Shown: positions 62,682-64,000 of the stretch, piece after piece
Layout of the letters: every line of letters starts with the position of its first letter
Numbering within the stretch: the stretch's first letter is position 1
Source: an uncultured Rikenellaceae bacterium
GTDB lineage: Bacteria; Bacteroidota; Bacteroidia; Bacteroidales; Rikenellaceae
Direction of reading: 5' to 3'
NCBI GenBank assembly: GCA_910577285.1
Contig: CAJTLO010000005.1
Location: forward strand, 104,986-168,985
DNA length: 64,000 nucleotides
Notes under the pieces: model-generated
Told to the model about the DNA's origin: nothing
The model's input: only the letters and a program-made list of their open reading frames with translations
Database searches by the model: none
Program-made: the position numbers and the translations under genes

Positions 62682-64000
62682 TCACTGTTTCGTCACCCGG
62701 TAGGCTCGTTCCACTCCCTTTATTTTCATCAGGTTGGCCGCTACCATATCTACCACGGCCGTACTGGGTACTTCGATGTTGAGCGTGCCGCCTATCTTGC
62801 CTTCGCGCAGGGGACTCAGGCTCATGGAGCGGATGTTGATCTTCAGTTCGCCGGAAACGACCTCCGTGATCCGGTTCACCATGCCCGTGGTATCCTCCGC
62901 CACGATGCGCACCGAAGCGAGGAAACTGCCCTGGCCCGCTTCGCTCCGCCACCGGGCGTCGAGTACGCGGTAGGGGTATTGCTGCCTCATCCGCAGGGCG
63001 TTGGGACAGTCGGTGCGGTGGATGGTGATGCCGGAGGAGACGGTGGTGAATCCGAAAATGTCGTCGCCGAAGATGGGGTTGCAGCACTTGGCCAACTTGT
63101 AGTCGAGGCCCCGGATGGAGTCGTCGATGATGAGCGTGTCGCCTTCCTTCCCTTTTCCCGGGAGCGGTTTCGCTGCGGTCTGCGCCGTGCGGGTCTTCGG
63201 TTCGGAGAGTTCGCCTGCCAGGTGGCGGACGATGATCTCCTTGGTGTCGGCGATGTCGATCGTGCCGTCGGCGATCGCCCCGTAGAACTCCGTCCCCGTC
63301 TTGTATTTGTAGTATTTGGTCAGTGCGATGACCGCATCGTCGATCGGAATGCTGAGTTTCCAGTTCTTCAGCTTGCGTTCGAGCTCTTCGCGCCCGAAAC
63401 GCGCCGCCTTGGTTTCCTCCTCGCGCAGGTGGGCCTTGATCTTGTTGCGGGCTTTCGCCGTTACCACGTAGTTGAGCCAGTCGGCCTTGGGCTTCTGCGT
63501 CTTGGAGGTGATGATGTTCACGATGTCGCCGTTGTGCAGCACCTCTTTGATGGGGACGTTGCGGCCGCTTATCTTCGCCCCCGTGCAGGTGGCCCCCACG
63601 TGCGTGTGGATGTCGAAGGCGAAGTCGAGCACCGTGGCTCCCCGGGGCAGTTTGCGCAGGTCGCCCGCCGGAGTGAAGACGAAGATCTCCTCCGAGGTGC
63701 TTTCCGTGTCGATGCGGTTGGCTATCTGGCTCTTGTTGGTGCTCTCCTCCATGATTTCCCGCAGCCGGGCCAGCCACTCGTCGTTGCGGCTGCTGCTGCC
63801 GTTCACCCCTTTGTAGCGCCAGTGGGCCGCGATGCCCCGTTCGGCCACCTCGTCCATCCGTTCGGAACGTATCTGTATCTCCACCCAGTGTCCGTCGCCG
63901 GTGACGACGGTGGTGTGGAGCGATTCGTAGCCGTTGGATTTGGGAATCGAGATCCAGTCGCGCATCCGTTCGGGATTGGGGGTGTAGAAGTCGGTCACGA
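62682..64000 (-). CDS. RelA/SpoT bifunctional (p)ppGpp synthetase/hydrolase, 3' part
   Basis: Stringent-response enzyme; only about the last 438 residues are in the window, and the gene continues past the right edge. The visible part starts in the synthetase domain (YTPNPERMRDWISIPKSNGYESLHTTVV; EIQIRSERMDEVAERGIAAHWRYK, family hallmarks). It continues with the TGS domain (IFVFTPAGDLRKLPRGATVLDFAFDIHTHVG), a helical region, the conserved-cysteine/zinc-finger segment (LAKCCNPIFGDDIFGFTT... HRTDCPNA), and a C-terminal ACT domain (VRIVAEDTTGMVNRITEV). The hydrolase domain lies outside the window, so RelA versus SpoT/Rel cannot be settled here. Confidence 0.93.
   Translation of the reverse strand, partial: VTDFYTPNPERMRDWISIPKSNGYESLHTTVVTGDGHWVEIQIRSERMDEVAERGIAAHWRYKGVNGSSSRNDEWLARLREIMEESTNKSQIANRIDTESTSEEIFVFTPAGDLRKLPRGATVLDFAFDIHTHVGATCTGAKISGRNVPIKEVLHNGDIVNIITSKTQKPKADWLNYVVTAKARNKIKAHLREEETKAARFGREELERKLKNWKLSIPIDDAVIALTKYYKYKTGTEFYGAIADGTIDIADTKEIIVRHLAGELSEPKTRTAQTAAKPLPGKGKEGDTLIIDDSIRGLDYKLAKCCNPIFGDDIFGFTTVSSGITIHRTDCPNALRMRQQYPYRVLDARWRSEAGQGSFLASVRIVAEDTTGMVNRITEVVSGELKINIRSMSLSPLREGKIGGTLNIEVPSTAVVDMVAANLMKIKGVERAYRVTKQ

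Overview
The window is 64 kb of GC-rich chromosomal DNA from a Bacteroidales bacterium, most likely Rikenellaceae/Alistipes-like. The family mix supports this: PorX, a GT117/DUF2723 membrane protein, pyruvate phosphate dikinase, BACON and Ig-like lipoproteins, and a 30-residue AURKAIP1-type protein before RNase G. Most promoters I could place carry the Bacteroidetes -7 element TAnnTTTG, sometimes with TTTG near -33, and few starts have a Shine-Dalgarno sequence. No rRNA or tRNA gene, transposase or prophage gene was seen, so the genus call is inference.

Layout. 0-24 kb: a frameshifted BACON lipoprotein gene, ppdK, an EEP-family nuclease/phosphatase, mnmA, the GT117 protein, cysS, a MATE transporter, lon, valS, mgsA, a lipoprotein and gdhA. 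Many are convergent or divergent pairs, separated by terminators that are often long perfect palindromes. 23.6-30 kb: an Ig-like lipoprotein of mixed base composition, a 74-bp tandem repeat ending in the promoter of a GNAT-like gene, gcvT, tsaE and porX. 30-36 kb: HU, the 30-residue protein, rng and mfd. 36-44 kb: a co-directional run coaX, outer-membrane barrel, TPR protein, lptC, CNNM/CBS protein and ppiD, which reads as an envelope-biogenesis operon; yqeY follows. 45-51 kb: DUF2461 gene, ftsY, rimO, a coiled-coil gene, zapA, a likely 6S-type RNA, and rny.

The accessory part is 51.1-52.5 kb and 57.4-57.9 kb. An 89-90 bp repeat, each unit carrying a TATATTTG promoter element, is tandemly arrayed in + orientation at 51.4-51.86 kb and in - orientation upstream of ileS at 57.44-57.84 kb, with a lone - copy at 52.2 kb. 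Immediately after the first array lies what looks like a relict type II CRISPR locus: a promoter, an anti-repeat (tracrRNA-like) segment, then two 37-nt repeats around a 30-nt spacer, with no cas gene in the window. This and the promoter-bearing repeats are the most unusual content.

52.5-64 kb: rnhA, a TraR/DksA-type regulator, ileS, a GNAT acetyltransferase, upp, hflX, glmS and the 3' part of a RelA/SpoT gene that runs off the right edge. Other oddities are a 36-nt inverted copy of lon coding sequence near its 3' end, a degenerate in-frame copy of mfd sequence upstream of mfd, a near-perfect sigma-54 site upstream of HU, a tetranucleotide microsatellite upstream of rnhA, and a strongly structured gene-free stretch at 44.7-45.05 kb. 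Promoter, terminator and repeat calls rest on reading the sequence by eye; no folding or database search was possible.
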